Of a stretch of DNA of 24,401 bases, positions 7,257-14,499 are shown in pieces. Location of the stretch: the NCBI GenBank assembly GCA_905181755.1, contig CAJIYY010000030.1:1-24401 (forward strand), written 5' to 3'. The translations under genes were made by a program, and so were the position numbers. Every line of letters starts with the position of its first letter. Position 1 is the first letter of the stretch. The notes under the pieces are model-generated. The model saw only the letters and a list, made by a program, of their open reading frames with translations, searched no databases and had not been told where the DNA came from. Source of the stretch: Candidatus Dadabacteria bacterium UBA1144. GTDB taxonomy: Bacteria; Desulfobacterota_D; UBA1144.

Positions 7257-8400
7257 AAAAATTAGTATTTTAGGTTCAACTGGTTCGATAGGTATTCAGA
7301 CACTCTCTGTAATAGAAAAAAATAAGCAGAGATTTAAAGTCTATTCCCTCTCAGCTGGAAGAAATATTGACCTCTTATTGAGCCAAATATCAAAATTTAG
7401 ACCTAAGACTGTATCACTTTCTAAAGAAAGTGATACAGTCCTACTGAAGAGTAATCCATTACTAAGAAATATAAGGATATTATCTGGGGATAAAGGGCTT
7501 GCAGCAATAGGAAAAGAGAAAGAGTCTGATATCTTAGTATCTGCAACTTCGGGAGTAAATTCTTTGACCCCTACAGTAGAATTCCTCAAAATGGGGAAGA
7601 GAGTCTGCATTGCTAGTAAAGAAATTTTTTTATTATTTGGTGATAGAATTACTAAGATCGCAGAGAAGTACAATGGGGAGATACTACCAATTGACAGCGA
7701 GCACTCAGGACTTTTTCAATTAATTCAAAGTGAACCAACTCAAAATATTAGAAGAGTCTTCCTAACAGCTTCAGGTGGTCCCTTTTATGGTAAGAGCATT
7801 AAAGAATTAAAGAATGTTACGCCTAAGCAAGCTTTAAAGCACCCAACATGGTCAATGGGGGAAAAGATATCAATTGATTCAGCAACAATGATGAACAAAG
7901 CAATTGAAATAATAGAAGCATCGATAATTTTCAAAATTCCCCATGAAAAAATATTCCCAATATTAAACAAGAAAAGTCATATTCATGCGATAGTTGAATA
8001 TATAGATGGAAATATTGCTTTTTCAGGCAGTCAAAACAATATGGAAATACCAATTGCTTATTCTTTAAATTTTCCAGCAAGGTTAAACATGCCTGAATAC
8101 AATCTTAGTCAGATTAAAAATATCGAACTAGCAAAGATAGATGAGAAAAAACATAAAGCTTTTTCCTTAGCAAGAAGAGCTTTGAATTTAGGAGGCAGCA
8201 TGCCTGCGGTAATGAATGCAGCTAATTCAATAGCGGTAGAAAACTTTTTAAAGAAAAAAATAAAATTTACTGAGATACTCAATGTTGTTGATAAAGTAAT
8301 GCTTAGACATAAAGTCATAAAAAAGTTTAATTTAAAAAAGATTATAGAAATAAATGAAATAGCTTCGAAAGAAGCGTATAATGTTATCAGTGAACTTTAA
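7249..8400 (+). CDS. dxr: 1-deoxy-D-xylulose 5-phosphate reductoisomerase
   Basis: This 383-residue enzyme turns 1-deoxy-D-xylulose 5-phosphate into methylerythritol 4-phosphate with NADPH, the first committed step of the MEP isoprenoid pathway. Seen: NADPH-binding ILGSTGSIG (7-15), metal site DSEH (149-152), TASGGPF (173-179), flexible-loop HPTWSMG (198-204), SIDSATMMNK (208-217) with Ser211, Asn216, Lys217 and Glu220, and His246. The usual ANKES reads ASKEI (122-126), and the HPQS block reads NKKS (240-243), so it is divergent but keeps catalytic residues. I chose ATG at 7249, which overlaps uppS in ATGATTAA, over the TTG at 7231, because the family starts one or two residues before KKISILG and GGTGGAAG lies at ribosome-binding distance. 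A perfect inverted repeat sits inside at 7407-7440. Confidence 0.92.
   Translation: MIKKISILGSTGSIGIQTLSVIEKNKQRFKVYSLSAGRNIDLLLSQISKFRPKTVSLSKESDTVLLKSNPLLRNIRILSGDKGLAAIGKEKESDILVSATSGVNSLTPTVEFLKMGKRVCIASKEIFLLFGDRITKIAEKYNGEILPIDSEHSGLFQLIQSEPTQNIRRVFLTASGGPFYGKSIKELKNVTPKQALKHPTWSMGEKISIDSATMMNKAIEIIEASIIFKIPHEKIFPILNKKSHIHAIVEYIDGNIAFSGSQNNMEIPIAYSLNFPARLNMPEYNLSQIKNIELAKIDEKKHKAFSLARRALNLGGSMPAVMNAANSIAVENFLKKKIKFTEILNVVDKVMLRHKVIKKFNLKKIIEINEIASKEAYNVISEL
7407..7440 (+). repeat. Perfect inverted repeat (16-base arms, 2-base centre) inside dxr
   Basis: Left arm 7407-7422 (GACTGTATCACTTTCT) is the exact reverse complement of right arm 7425-7440, with AA between. In RNA it would be a 15-pair stem with a TAAA loop. 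It codes residues 53-64 of Dxr (KTVSLSKESDTV), in a part of the protein that varies in the family. No T-run follows, so it is not a standard terminator. Confidence 0.95.
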
Positions 8401-9716
8401 TGATAAGCTTAATTTCTTTCATATTAACAATTAGTTTCTTAATTTTTATACATGAGCTTGGTCACTTGCTAGCTGCAAAATGGGCTAAAGTAAAAGTTGA
8501 GAATTTCTCTATAGGCTTCGGGCCTAAGCTGTTCTCTTTTAATATTGGCGAAACTGAATATTCCTTTTCATTGCTACCCTTAGGTGGATACGTAAAAATG
8601 CAAGGAGAAGATATATCGGAAATAAAAGAATCAGGTGACATTGAATCAGTTGACCCTAGCAGAAGTTATAAAAATATCTCAAACTTTAAAAAACAAATAA
8701 TATTATTTGCTGGACCTGCTATGAACCTTCTTTTACCTTTTTTATTCTTACCTCTTGTTTACATGAATGGCATTGAAGTTCCAAGCTTTTTAAATGATAA
8801 GCCAATCGTTGGACATGTTAAGAAAGATGCTGATTCATCTCTTTTTATGAAGGGCGATAGAATAATAGAGATCAATGGTACATATCTTATGAATTGGGAA
8901 GATATTAGAAAAGCAAGGCCTGCAAATCTAGGTATAGAGCAAACGGTTTCAATAGAAAGAGGCGGTATTATAAAAAATATCATCTTTAAAAATCAGAAAC
9001 CTAATAAAATATACATATTAGATGTCGTTTTTCCGATTCAGCCTCCTATAGTTGATCAGATTCTTACAGGATCAATAGCTGACAAGATTGGGTTAATGAA
9101 ATCTGATGAAATCATAAGAATAAATACTACGCCTATAAATAGCTGGTACCAAATTAGTGAAGAGCTAAATTATAAAAATAAATATATTTTCGAAATTACT
9201 ATAAAAAGGAATCAAGAAATACTAAAAAAAGAGGCTATCTTCAAAGGTAAAGAAAGAATGTTGGGAATTACACCAGAAATTAAATCTGACTTTTTAAATT
9301 TTGGCTTTTCTGACTCTTTTATTAGGGGCTATCATCATTCGATTAAAATGATTGGACTAATATTTAATGGAATAGTTGGTCTTTTTTCTGATTTATTTAG
9401 TAGTGAGTCTTCTTTGTCAGAATTAAAAAATTCATTGGCAGGACCGATATCTATAGCGAAATATTCGGGATTAGCAGCAGAAAAAGGATTTAATTCTATA
9501 ATTCAGTTTGTAGTAGTAATAAGTATAAATCTTGGAATAATCAACTTGCTACCTATTCCACTTTTGGATGGTGGTCATATCTTTTTTAATACACTAGAGT
9601 CAATAACAAGAAGAAAGATTAATCCTATAGTTCAAAACACTATTAATAAAATAGGATTTGCCATACTAATTAGTCTAATGTTATTTGCGATATACAACGA
9701 TATAGTTAATTTTTAA
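8400..9716 (+). CDS. rseP: RseP-family site-2 protease (M50 zinc metalloprotease)
   Basis: This 438-residue inner membrane protease shares TAATG with dxr. The zinc site HELGH (18-22) lies in the first membrane helix, and the third ligand is Asp390 in the NLLPIPLLDGGH block near the C-terminus. Between them are the FGP segment (GFGPKLF, about 39-45), LPLGGYVKM (59-67), a second helix (about 100-122) and two PDZ-like domains (about 130-200 and 215-290, each with a GDRIIEING or SDEIIRINT core). RseP cuts membrane-spanning regulators such as anti-sigma factors and clears leftover signal peptides. No rseA or rpoE is in this window, so the target is unknown. Placement after dxr matches the classic uppS-cdsA-dxr-rseP order. 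Its end overlaps the convergent heme-protein gene by 11 bases. bamA, often next, is absent. Confidence 0.94.
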   Translation: MISLISFILTISFLIFIHELGHLLAAKWAKVKVENFSIGFGPKLFSFNIGETEYSFSLLPLGGYVKMQGEDISEIKESGDIESVDPSRSYKNISNFKKQIILFAGPAMNLLLPFLFLPLVYMNGIEVPSFLNDKPIVGHVKKDADSSLFMKGDRIIEINGTYLMNWEDIRKARPANLGIEQTVSIERGGIIKNIIFKNQKPNKIYILDVVFPIQPPIVDQILTGSIADKIGLMKSDEIIRINTTPINSWYQISEELNYKNKYIFEITIKRNQEILKKEAIFKGKERMLGITPEIKSDFLNFGFSDSFIRGYHHSIKMIGLIFNGIVGLFSDLFSSESSLSELKNSLAGPISIAKYSGLAAEKGFNSIIQFVVVISINLGIINLLPIPLLDGGHIFFNTLESITRRKINPIVQNTINKIGFAILISLMLFAIYNDIVNF

Positions 9717-10404
9717 AAAGAAGCTTAATGCTTGAAAAATCTTTATGGATACAGGTAATTATTGGAGTATCTTTTTCAGTATATGCCCTAGCTTTTTGAG
9801 ACCTCATTTCTTCAACTAAATCTAAAAAATCCTCAGGATAATCAGTTTCAAATGAAACCATCTGCTCTTGATCGTCAAGACCAAAAGAGTAAGAAGTATT
9901 AATACTAACGGAAGGATACTTCCGACCTGTACCTATATGTTCAGTCATCATATCCTGTCTTTTTTTCTGAGATAACAAGTACCATTCAACCTTTTTTATA
10001 AAGGGATACACTATTAGATATTTCTTCTTTTTTGGCTCTATCTTAAGCCTGTTCCCTTCCTGAGCAACATTCTTATTCTTACTAACGTATTGAGAATGCT
10101 TAGTCATAGAAAGAAATGAGTATTTATTAGTGCAGAATGCCCCGAATCCAAGCGAAAGTAGCTCTGAAGTCATATCTTCAAAGTCCTCAAGCCTCTGTGA
10201 AACTCTCCAAAACATAAAATCTGTTTCTGCTCTCACACCAAGAGTGGAATAGAAATTTAGAGTGAACTGTTTTTCATATTTCACCATAATAGCTTCTATC
10301 TTTTTCAAATACGAAGACCTCTGACTCTTCTTTAAAGAGTACCATTCAGGTAGGAACTTATAAAAAGAATAGTTAATGTATTGTCTTCCACTTGGTTCTC
10401 TCAA
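9706..10404 (-). CDS. Chlorite dismutase-family heme protein (HemQ/ChdC-like)
   Basis: This 232-residue protein has a TTG start. Family marks: RQYINYSFYKFLPEW (7-21), YLIVYPFIKKVEWYLL (129-144), MMTEHIGTGRKYPSV (152-166) and YSFGLDDQEQMVSFETD (172-188), then DTPIITCIH at the end. His156 is the expected proximal heme ligand. Tyr133 in the YPF-x-K segment aligns with the reactive Tyr of coproheme decarboxylase ChdC (HemQ), as I recall the family. A heme-synthesis role (coproheme to heme) is therefore possible, but many family members in Gram-negative bacteria have unproven roles, and true chlorite dismutation is unlikely here. TTG is the only in-frame start close to the conserved N-terminus. 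A GGAG lies 12 bases before it, at the end of the upstream UPF0173 gene, two bases away. Confidence 0.85.
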   Translation of the reverse strand: MREPSGRQYINYSFYKFLPEWYSLKKSQRSSYLKKIEAIMVKYEKQFTLNFYSTLGVRAETDFMFWRVSQRLEDFEDMTSELLSLGFGAFCTNKYSFLSMTKHSQYVSKNKNVAQEGNRLKIEPKKKKYLIVYPFIKKVEWYLLSQKKRQDMMTEHIGTGRKYPSVSINTSYSFGLDDQEQMVSFETDYPEDFLDLVEEMRSQKARAYTEKDTPIITCIHKDFSSIKLLFKN

Positions 10405-10406
10405 AG

Positions 10407-11123
10407 TTATAACACTTCTCCGGGATTCATTACGTAAACATTCACGTCAAGGTCTTTAACAAGTTCAACATACTCTTCAGGCGTCCCTACAAGAACTGGG
10501 AAAGTTCCATAGTGGAAAGGTATGATATTCTTGACCCCTAAGAGCTTGGTTGCATAATATGCCTCCTTGGGACCCATTGTAAAATGATCTCCAATTGGAA
10601 GAATTGCTATATCAGGTGAGTATATCTCACCTATTAATTTCATATCTGAGAATACGGCCGTATCACCAGCGAGGTAAACCTTAAAGCCATTTTTAAACTC
10701 AACAATAAAACCATTAGCACACCCGCCATAAAGCAAAGCTCCAGATGAATCATCTGCTATACCTGAAGTATGAACAGCATTAACCATAGTAACCTTAATA
10801 TCATTATCTATAGGCTGAGTACCTCCAATTCCCATTGGAAGAGTATTCGCCACATCCTTAGAGTTAAGCCATGTAGAAATTTCTAAACTTGCGATAACTT
10901 TTGCTTCCTTATTTAACTCGCATGCTGGAAGAATATCTCCAATATGGTCAAAGTGTCCGTGTGTTACAAGTATATAATCAATATCTTTAGGTTCTTGCAG
11001 CTCTTCTGGGCAAGCAGGGTTCCCCTTAAGCCATGGGTCAATCAGCAATCTTGTTCCATTTTTAGTATCAAGTATAAAAGTAGAGTGTCCGACATAAGTA
11101 ATATCAACTTCTTTATTTTTCAT
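10407..11123 (-). CDS. UPF0173-type metal-dependent hydrolase (metallo-beta-lactamase fold)
   Basis: This 238-residue protein has the metallo-beta-lactamase zinc motif THGHFDH (54-60), an early VGHSTFIL strand, LLIDPWLKGNP, a later AVHTSG, LAGDT (Asp ligand) and IIPFHYGTFP (last His ligand). The order and the GDHFTMGPKEA segment are those of the UPF0173 family of small soluble hydrolases (YtkL-like), whose substrate is unknown. A Shine-Dalgarno (AGGGAG) lies about ten bases upstream of the ATG. The gene is followed after two bases by the chlorite-dismutase-family gene, so the two are surely co-transcribed. Whether the hydrolase acts in heme metabolism is inference from position only. serS is divergent, with 77 bases between. 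Confidence 0.88.
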   Translation of the reverse strand: MKNKEVDITYVGHSTFILDTKNGTRLLIDPWLKGNPACPEELQEPKDIDYILVTHGHFDHIGDILPACELNKEAKVIASLEISTWLNSKDVANTLPMGIGGTQPIDNDIKVTMVNAVHTSGIADDSSGALLYGGCANGFIVEFKNGFKVYLAGDTAVFSDMKLIGEIYSPDIAILPIGDHFTMGPKEAYYATKLLGVKNIIPFHYGTFPVLVGTPEEYVELVKDLDVNVYVMNPGEVL

Positions 11124-11164
11124 ATTTCACATCTCCCTATATTAAATAATAATGAAATCCATGT

Positions 11165-11170
11165 TATGAT
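11165..11170 (+). promoter_or_regulatory. Candidate -10 box for serS
   Basis: TATGAT (five of six matches to the consensus) lies 30 bases before the serS ATG in the 77-base divergent gap. A weak -35 (TTAAAT at 11142-11147) is 17 bases upstream. Inferred from consensus only. Confidence 0.35.
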
Positions 11171-11200
11171 ATACGAAAAAAAAAGTGAGTTCAAATTTTA

Positions 11201-12457
11201 ATGTTAGATCCTAATTTTATATTTAATAATAAAGAATTAGTTAAAGAGAAGCTTTCTAATAAAAAATACATTCTAGACTATGATAAATTCTCTAAATTAT
11301 ACTTACTAAGAAAAAAAGCTATTCAAAACTTAGAGGAATTAAAAGGAAAACTTAATCAATTTAACAAGAAAATCACTCAAGAGAAGAGGAAACCATCTTC
11401 TGTGGAGCTAGAAGAAATCAAAGGTTTCTCAAATCAGAGCAAAGAAGCTGAGAAGAATAAAAAGAAAGTTGAAGTAGATTTGAATCAAATGCTTCTAGAG
11501 ATTCCTAACTTACATGATGATTCTGTACCAAAAGGAGAGAATGAATTATCAAATATAGAAGTAAGAAAAATCGGTACAATAAAAAAATATGACTTTAAAA
11601 TACTTGACCATACGACTATAGGTAAGAATCTTAACCTTTTTGACTTAGAGGTTGCTGCAAAAATAACCGGAACGAGATTTAATCTATATAGAGGCTTAGG
11701 TGCTAAATTAGAAAGAGCCTTAATTAACTTTATGCTCGATGAGCATGGGAAGGAAGATTATATAGAGATTTTCCCTCCATTCATTTGCAACAAAGAAAGC
11801 TTCATTGGGACAGGAAACCTTCCGAAATTTGAAGAAGACCTATTCAAAATTAGTGGCACTGACAACTACTTGATACCCACAGCGGAAGTGCCATTAACAA
11901 ATATACATTCAAATGAAATACTTGACTCCTCAGTCCTCCCAATAAAATATGTTGCATATAGTGCATGTTTTAGATCGGAGGCTGGATCTTACGGGAAAGA
12001 TGTTAAAGGTTTAATTAGACAGCATCAATTTAACAAAATAGAGTTAGTTAAGATTACTGATGAATTCTCTTCTTTTGAAGAGCTTGAGAAGCTAACAAGC
12101 AATGCATGTTCAATTTTAGATAAATTAGAATTGCCATACAGGGTTGTTACATTATGTTCAGGTGATACAAGCTTCTCTTCGGCAAAAACTTACGATATAG
12201 AAGTTTGGATTCCATCAGAGAACAAATATAGAGAAATATCTTCTTGTAGCAACTTCTGCTCTTTTCAAGCAAGGAGAGCAAACATTAAATATAAGGTCGA
12301 CAATAAGACTAATTTCGCTCATACATTAAATGGATCAGGTTTAGCGGTTGGGCGGACCTTCGTTGCTATTCTAGAAAATTTTCAAAATCCTGATGGAACC
12401 GTAACTGTACCAAAAGCTCTTAGGCCATACTTGAACAATATAGAAATTATCTCTTAG
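11201..12457 (+). CDS. serS: Serine--tRNA ligase
   Basis: This 418-residue class II aminoacyl-tRNA synthetase charges tRNA-Ser (and tRNA-Sec if present). The N-terminus starts MLDPNFIFNNKELVKEKL and forms the tRNA-binding coiled coil (about 30-100, Lys/Glu-rich). Motif 2 is CFRSEAGSYGKDVKGLIRQHQF (about 256-277), the serine site has TAEVPLTN (227-234), and motif 3 is GSGLAVGRTFVAILEN (378-393), with SSCSNFCSFQARR (347-359) before it. All catalytic segments are intact and the length is normal. It stands alone, divergent from the UPF0173 gene and convergent with frr. A tRNA-Ser gene lies about 3 kb away, which is probably coincidence. No clear Shine-Dalgarno precedes the ATG. Confidence 0.96.
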   Translation: MLDPNFIFNNKELVKEKLSNKKYILDYDKFSKLYLLRKKAIQNLEELKGKLNQFNKKITQEKRKPSSVELEEIKGFSNQSKEAEKNKKKVEVDLNQMLLEIPNLHDDSVPKGENELSNIEVRKIGTIKKYDFKILDHTTIGKNLNLFDLEVAAKITGTRFNLYRGLGAKLERALINFMLDEHGKEDYIEIFPPFICNKESFIGTGNLPKFEEDLFKISGTDNYLIPTAEVPLTNIHSNEILDSSVLPIKYVAYSACFRSEAGSYGKDVKGLIRQHQFNKIELVKITDEFSSFEELEKLTSNACSILDKLELPYRVVTLCSGDTSFSSAKTYDIEVWIPSENKYREISSCSNFCSFQARRANIKYKVDNKTNFAHTLNGSGLAVGRTFVAILENFQNPDGTVTVPKALRPYLNNIEIIS

Positions 12458-12599
12458 AATAACATCTGCTAATGTGAATTAGAATTGTCTTTTCTCGATA
12501 ACCATCTTTAAAAAGTGGACTATTCACCCATAGTTCTAACCACTATATGTCAAATTATTTATCTTAAGAGTATTTTGAGTAGAGTGAAGATCGTAGCAT
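12458..12599. other. Convergent intergenic gap between serS and frr with a weak stem-loop
   Basis: This is the longest non-coding gap here (142 bases). It holds a possible stem-loop at 12514-12544: AGTGG then ACTAT pairs with ATAGT and CCACT, with a five-base bulge (TCTAA) on the 3' side and a TCACCC loop. No T-run follows on either strand, so a classic intrinsic terminator is not supported. I see no ORF, tRNA or repeat. Confidence 0.3.
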
Positions 12600-13154
12600 T
12601 TAGATCTTAGTGATCTCAGATTCCTTATTGGCACTCTCGGTATTAATCGAAGCTACATAATTATCTGTTAGATCTTGAATCTTTGATTGGCCCTTTTTGG
12701 AATCATCTTCGGTTATTTCCTTACTTTTAAAAAGCTTTTTAATATTCTCATTTGATTCCTTTCTTATATTTCTTAAAGAAACTCTATATGTCTCAGTTTG
12801 CTTATTTAAAAATTTCACAAGCTCCCCTCTTCTCTCCTGAGTCAATGGTGGAACATTAATTATAACAACACCCTTATCTACACTTGGATTAAAACCTAGA
12901 TCGGACTTTTGTATACCTTTTACGATATCATCAATCGCATTTACATCATACGGGGAAATAAGAACAGTAGAGTCTTCGCTCATATTAATATTACATACTT
13001 GATTTAGAGGAACAGGGGCGCCGTAATAGTCGACTCTAATATCATCGAACATTGCCTTACTGACACTTCCACCTCTAATTTTTGTTAGCTCTTTCTTAAA
13101 AGACTCTAGACCCTTTTTCATCTTAACGTCACACTCTAAAATAATATTATTCAT
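12600..13154 (-). CDS. frr: Ribosome recycling factor
   Basis: This 184-residue protein is the usual RRF length (185). With EF-G it splits post-termination ribosomes. Seen: KKGLESFKKELTKIRGGSVS (the canonical segment is KIRTGRAS, here KIRGGSVS), DIRVDYYGAPVPLNQVCNI at the hinge, and NVPPLTQERRGELVKFLNK, followed by the long C-terminal helix of domain I. It is the last gene of rpsB-tsf-pyrH-frr and starts 11 bases after pyrH. In many bacteria uppS-cdsA-dxr-rseP follow directly; here they lie 3 kb away in the opposite orientation. The changed TGRA is a mild oddity in an otherwise regular protein. Confidence 0.95.
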   Translation of the reverse strand: MNNIILECDVKMKKGLESFKKELTKIRGGSVSKAMFDDIRVDYYGAPVPLNQVCNINMSEDSTVLISPYDVNAIDDIVKGIQKSDLGFNPSVDKGVVIINVPPLTQERRGELVKFLNKQTETYRVSLRNIRKESNENIKKLFKSKEITEDDSKKGQSKIQDLTDNYVASINTESANKESEITKI

Positions 13155-13165
13155 AGCTAACCCTC

Positions 13166-13888
13166 TTAAGAAACAACTGTACCAATATTTTTACCAAGAA
13201 CAATGTTTTTAATATTATTCTTTTGGAACAAATTAAATACACAAATTGGTATCTTATTGTCCTTACATAAAGATATTGCTGTTGAATCCATTATTTCTAG
13301 TTCTTTCTCGAGCACCTGCATAAACCTGAGTTTCTTAAACATCTTTGCATCCTTATACTTGACTGGGTCTTTATCATAGACACCGTTAACCTTTGTTGCC
13401 TTAAGTATAACCTGAGCATTTATTTCCAAAGCCCTAAGTGAGGCAGCCGTATCGGTAGTGAAGTATGGATTACCAGTTCCAGCAGCAAAGATAACAATTC
13501 TACCCTTCTCCAAATGCCTCATGGCTCTCCTTTGAATGTAGGGCTCTGCAACTCTATTTAGCTCTAGTGCAGACATAACTCTAGTGGTAGAGCCTTCTTT
13601 CTCTAAAAAGTGCTGCAAAGCTAAGGAGTTGATTGCTGTGGCTAGCATTCCCATATAATCTGCAGTAGTACGATCCATTCCTTGTGCAGCAGCAGAAACA
13701 CCACGATAGATATTCCCAGCTCCGATAACTATTGAGACCTGAACTCCTAAGCGGGAAACATCAGTAATTTCTTTAGCGATTCTCTCTAAGGTATTATTGT
13801 CAATCCCGTATCCTTGATTTCCTTGAAGAGCTTCACCGCTTAATTTTAAAAGAATTCTAGTAAAGGAAAGTTTACTATTACTACTCAT
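13166..13888 (-). CDS. pyrH: UMP kinase
   Basis: This 240-residue amino-acid-kinase-fold enzyme phosphorylates UMP to UDP and is usually hexameric and controlled by UTP/GTP. Seen: RILLKLSGEAL, VIGAGNIYRG, the DRTTADYMGMLATAINSLAL block, AAGTGNPYFTTDTAA, and VNGVYDKDP. I chose the ATG at 13888, which overlaps the tsf stop by eight bases and puts the protein four to nine residues ahead of the first strand, as in relatives. A longer frame reaching 13948 would sit inside tsf and add 20 residues without family support. GGTGA lies about 11 bases upstream of the chosen start. Second-to-last gene of the rpsB operon. Confidence 0.95.
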   Translation of the reverse strand: MSSNSKLSFTRILLKLSGEALQGNQGYGIDNNTLERIAKEITDVSRLGVQVSIVIGAGNIYRGVSAAAQGMDRTTADYMGMLATAINSLALQHFLEKEGSTTRVMSALELNRVAEPYIQRRAMRHLEKGRIVIFAAGTGNPYFTTDTAASLRALEINAQVILKATKVNGVYDKDPVKYKDAKMFKKLRFMQVLEKELEIMDSTAISLCKDNKIPICVFNLFQKNNIKNIVLGKNIGTVVS

Positions 13889-14495
13889 TACTTGAAGTTT
13901 CACCAATCTGATATCTAACAAATCTTGAGATTTTAACATTTTCTCCAAGCTTAGAGACTAATTCGTTAAGCAAATCTTCTATCTTAAGCTTTGAGTCTCT
14001 TATGTAAACCTGGTTCAACAAGCAAGATTCTTCAACTATCTTATTTAGCTTACCTTCTAACATTTTCTGAACAATCTCCGGTTTTTTTCCTGAATCATGA
14101 AGTTGAGCAAGAATTATTTTCTTTTCATCTTCTATAAATGATTCTGGCATATTATCCTTTGAAACATATTTGGGGTCTGAAGCAGCAATTTGCATAGCGA
14201 CTTCTTTAGCAAAATCCTGAAACTCACTATTTCTTGCAACAAAGTCTGTTTCACAATTTATCTCAACTATAATGCCTATTTTTCCACCAGCATGAATATA
14301 GGAAAAAATTTGGCCTTCAGGAGTGTTTCTTCCACTCTTCTTTTCAACTTTGGATAGTCCTTTAATCTTAAGAATTTCGATAGCTTTGTCTATGTTGCCT
14401 TTAGCTTCTTGCAAAGCTTTCTTGCAATCCAACAATGGTGCGCTGGTCTTATCTCTAACATCACGCACATGCTCTGGGAGAACTTCGTTTGCCAT
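13881..14495 (-). CDS. tsf: Elongation factor Ts (short form)
   Basis: This 204-residue protein recycles EF-Tu by releasing GDP. The N-terminal UBA-like domain (VRDVRDKTSAPLLDCKKAL, about 10-28) leads into KIKGLSKVEKKSGRNTPEG and the core with IVEINCETDFVARN (residues about 75-88), whose TDFV residues insert into EF-Tu. The length is that of the short class (about 200, as in Thermus) with one core subdomain, not the 283 of E. coli. It starts four bases after rpsB and overlaps pyrH by eight bases, consistent with co-translation. Confidence 0.95.
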   Translation of the reverse strand: MANEVLPEHVRDVRDKTSAPLLDCKKALQEAKGNIDKAIEILKIKGLSKVEKKSGRNTPEGQIFSYIHAGGKIGIIVEINCETDFVARNSEFQDFAKEVAMQIAASDPKYVSKDNMPESFIEDEKKIILAQLHDSGKKPEIVQKMLEGKLNKIVEESCLLNQVYIRDSKLKIEDLLNELVSKLGENVKISRFVRYQIGETSSNE

Positions 14496-14499
14496 TATT

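Noticed and set aside
7407..7440. The dxr inverted repeat as an intrinsic terminator
   Set aside because: No T-run follows on either strand, the stem is AT-rich, and it is inside a needed gene in mid-operon.
9706..10404. True chlorite dismutase
   Set aside because: Length and the YPF/MMTEH/GRKYP/FGLDDQE motifs fit the broad HemQ-like heme proteins, and there is no perchlorate-reduction gene nearby.
12514..12544. Stem-loop between serS and frr as a bidirectional terminator
   Set aside because: It needs a five-base bulge and has no T-run on either strand; kept only as a weak structure.
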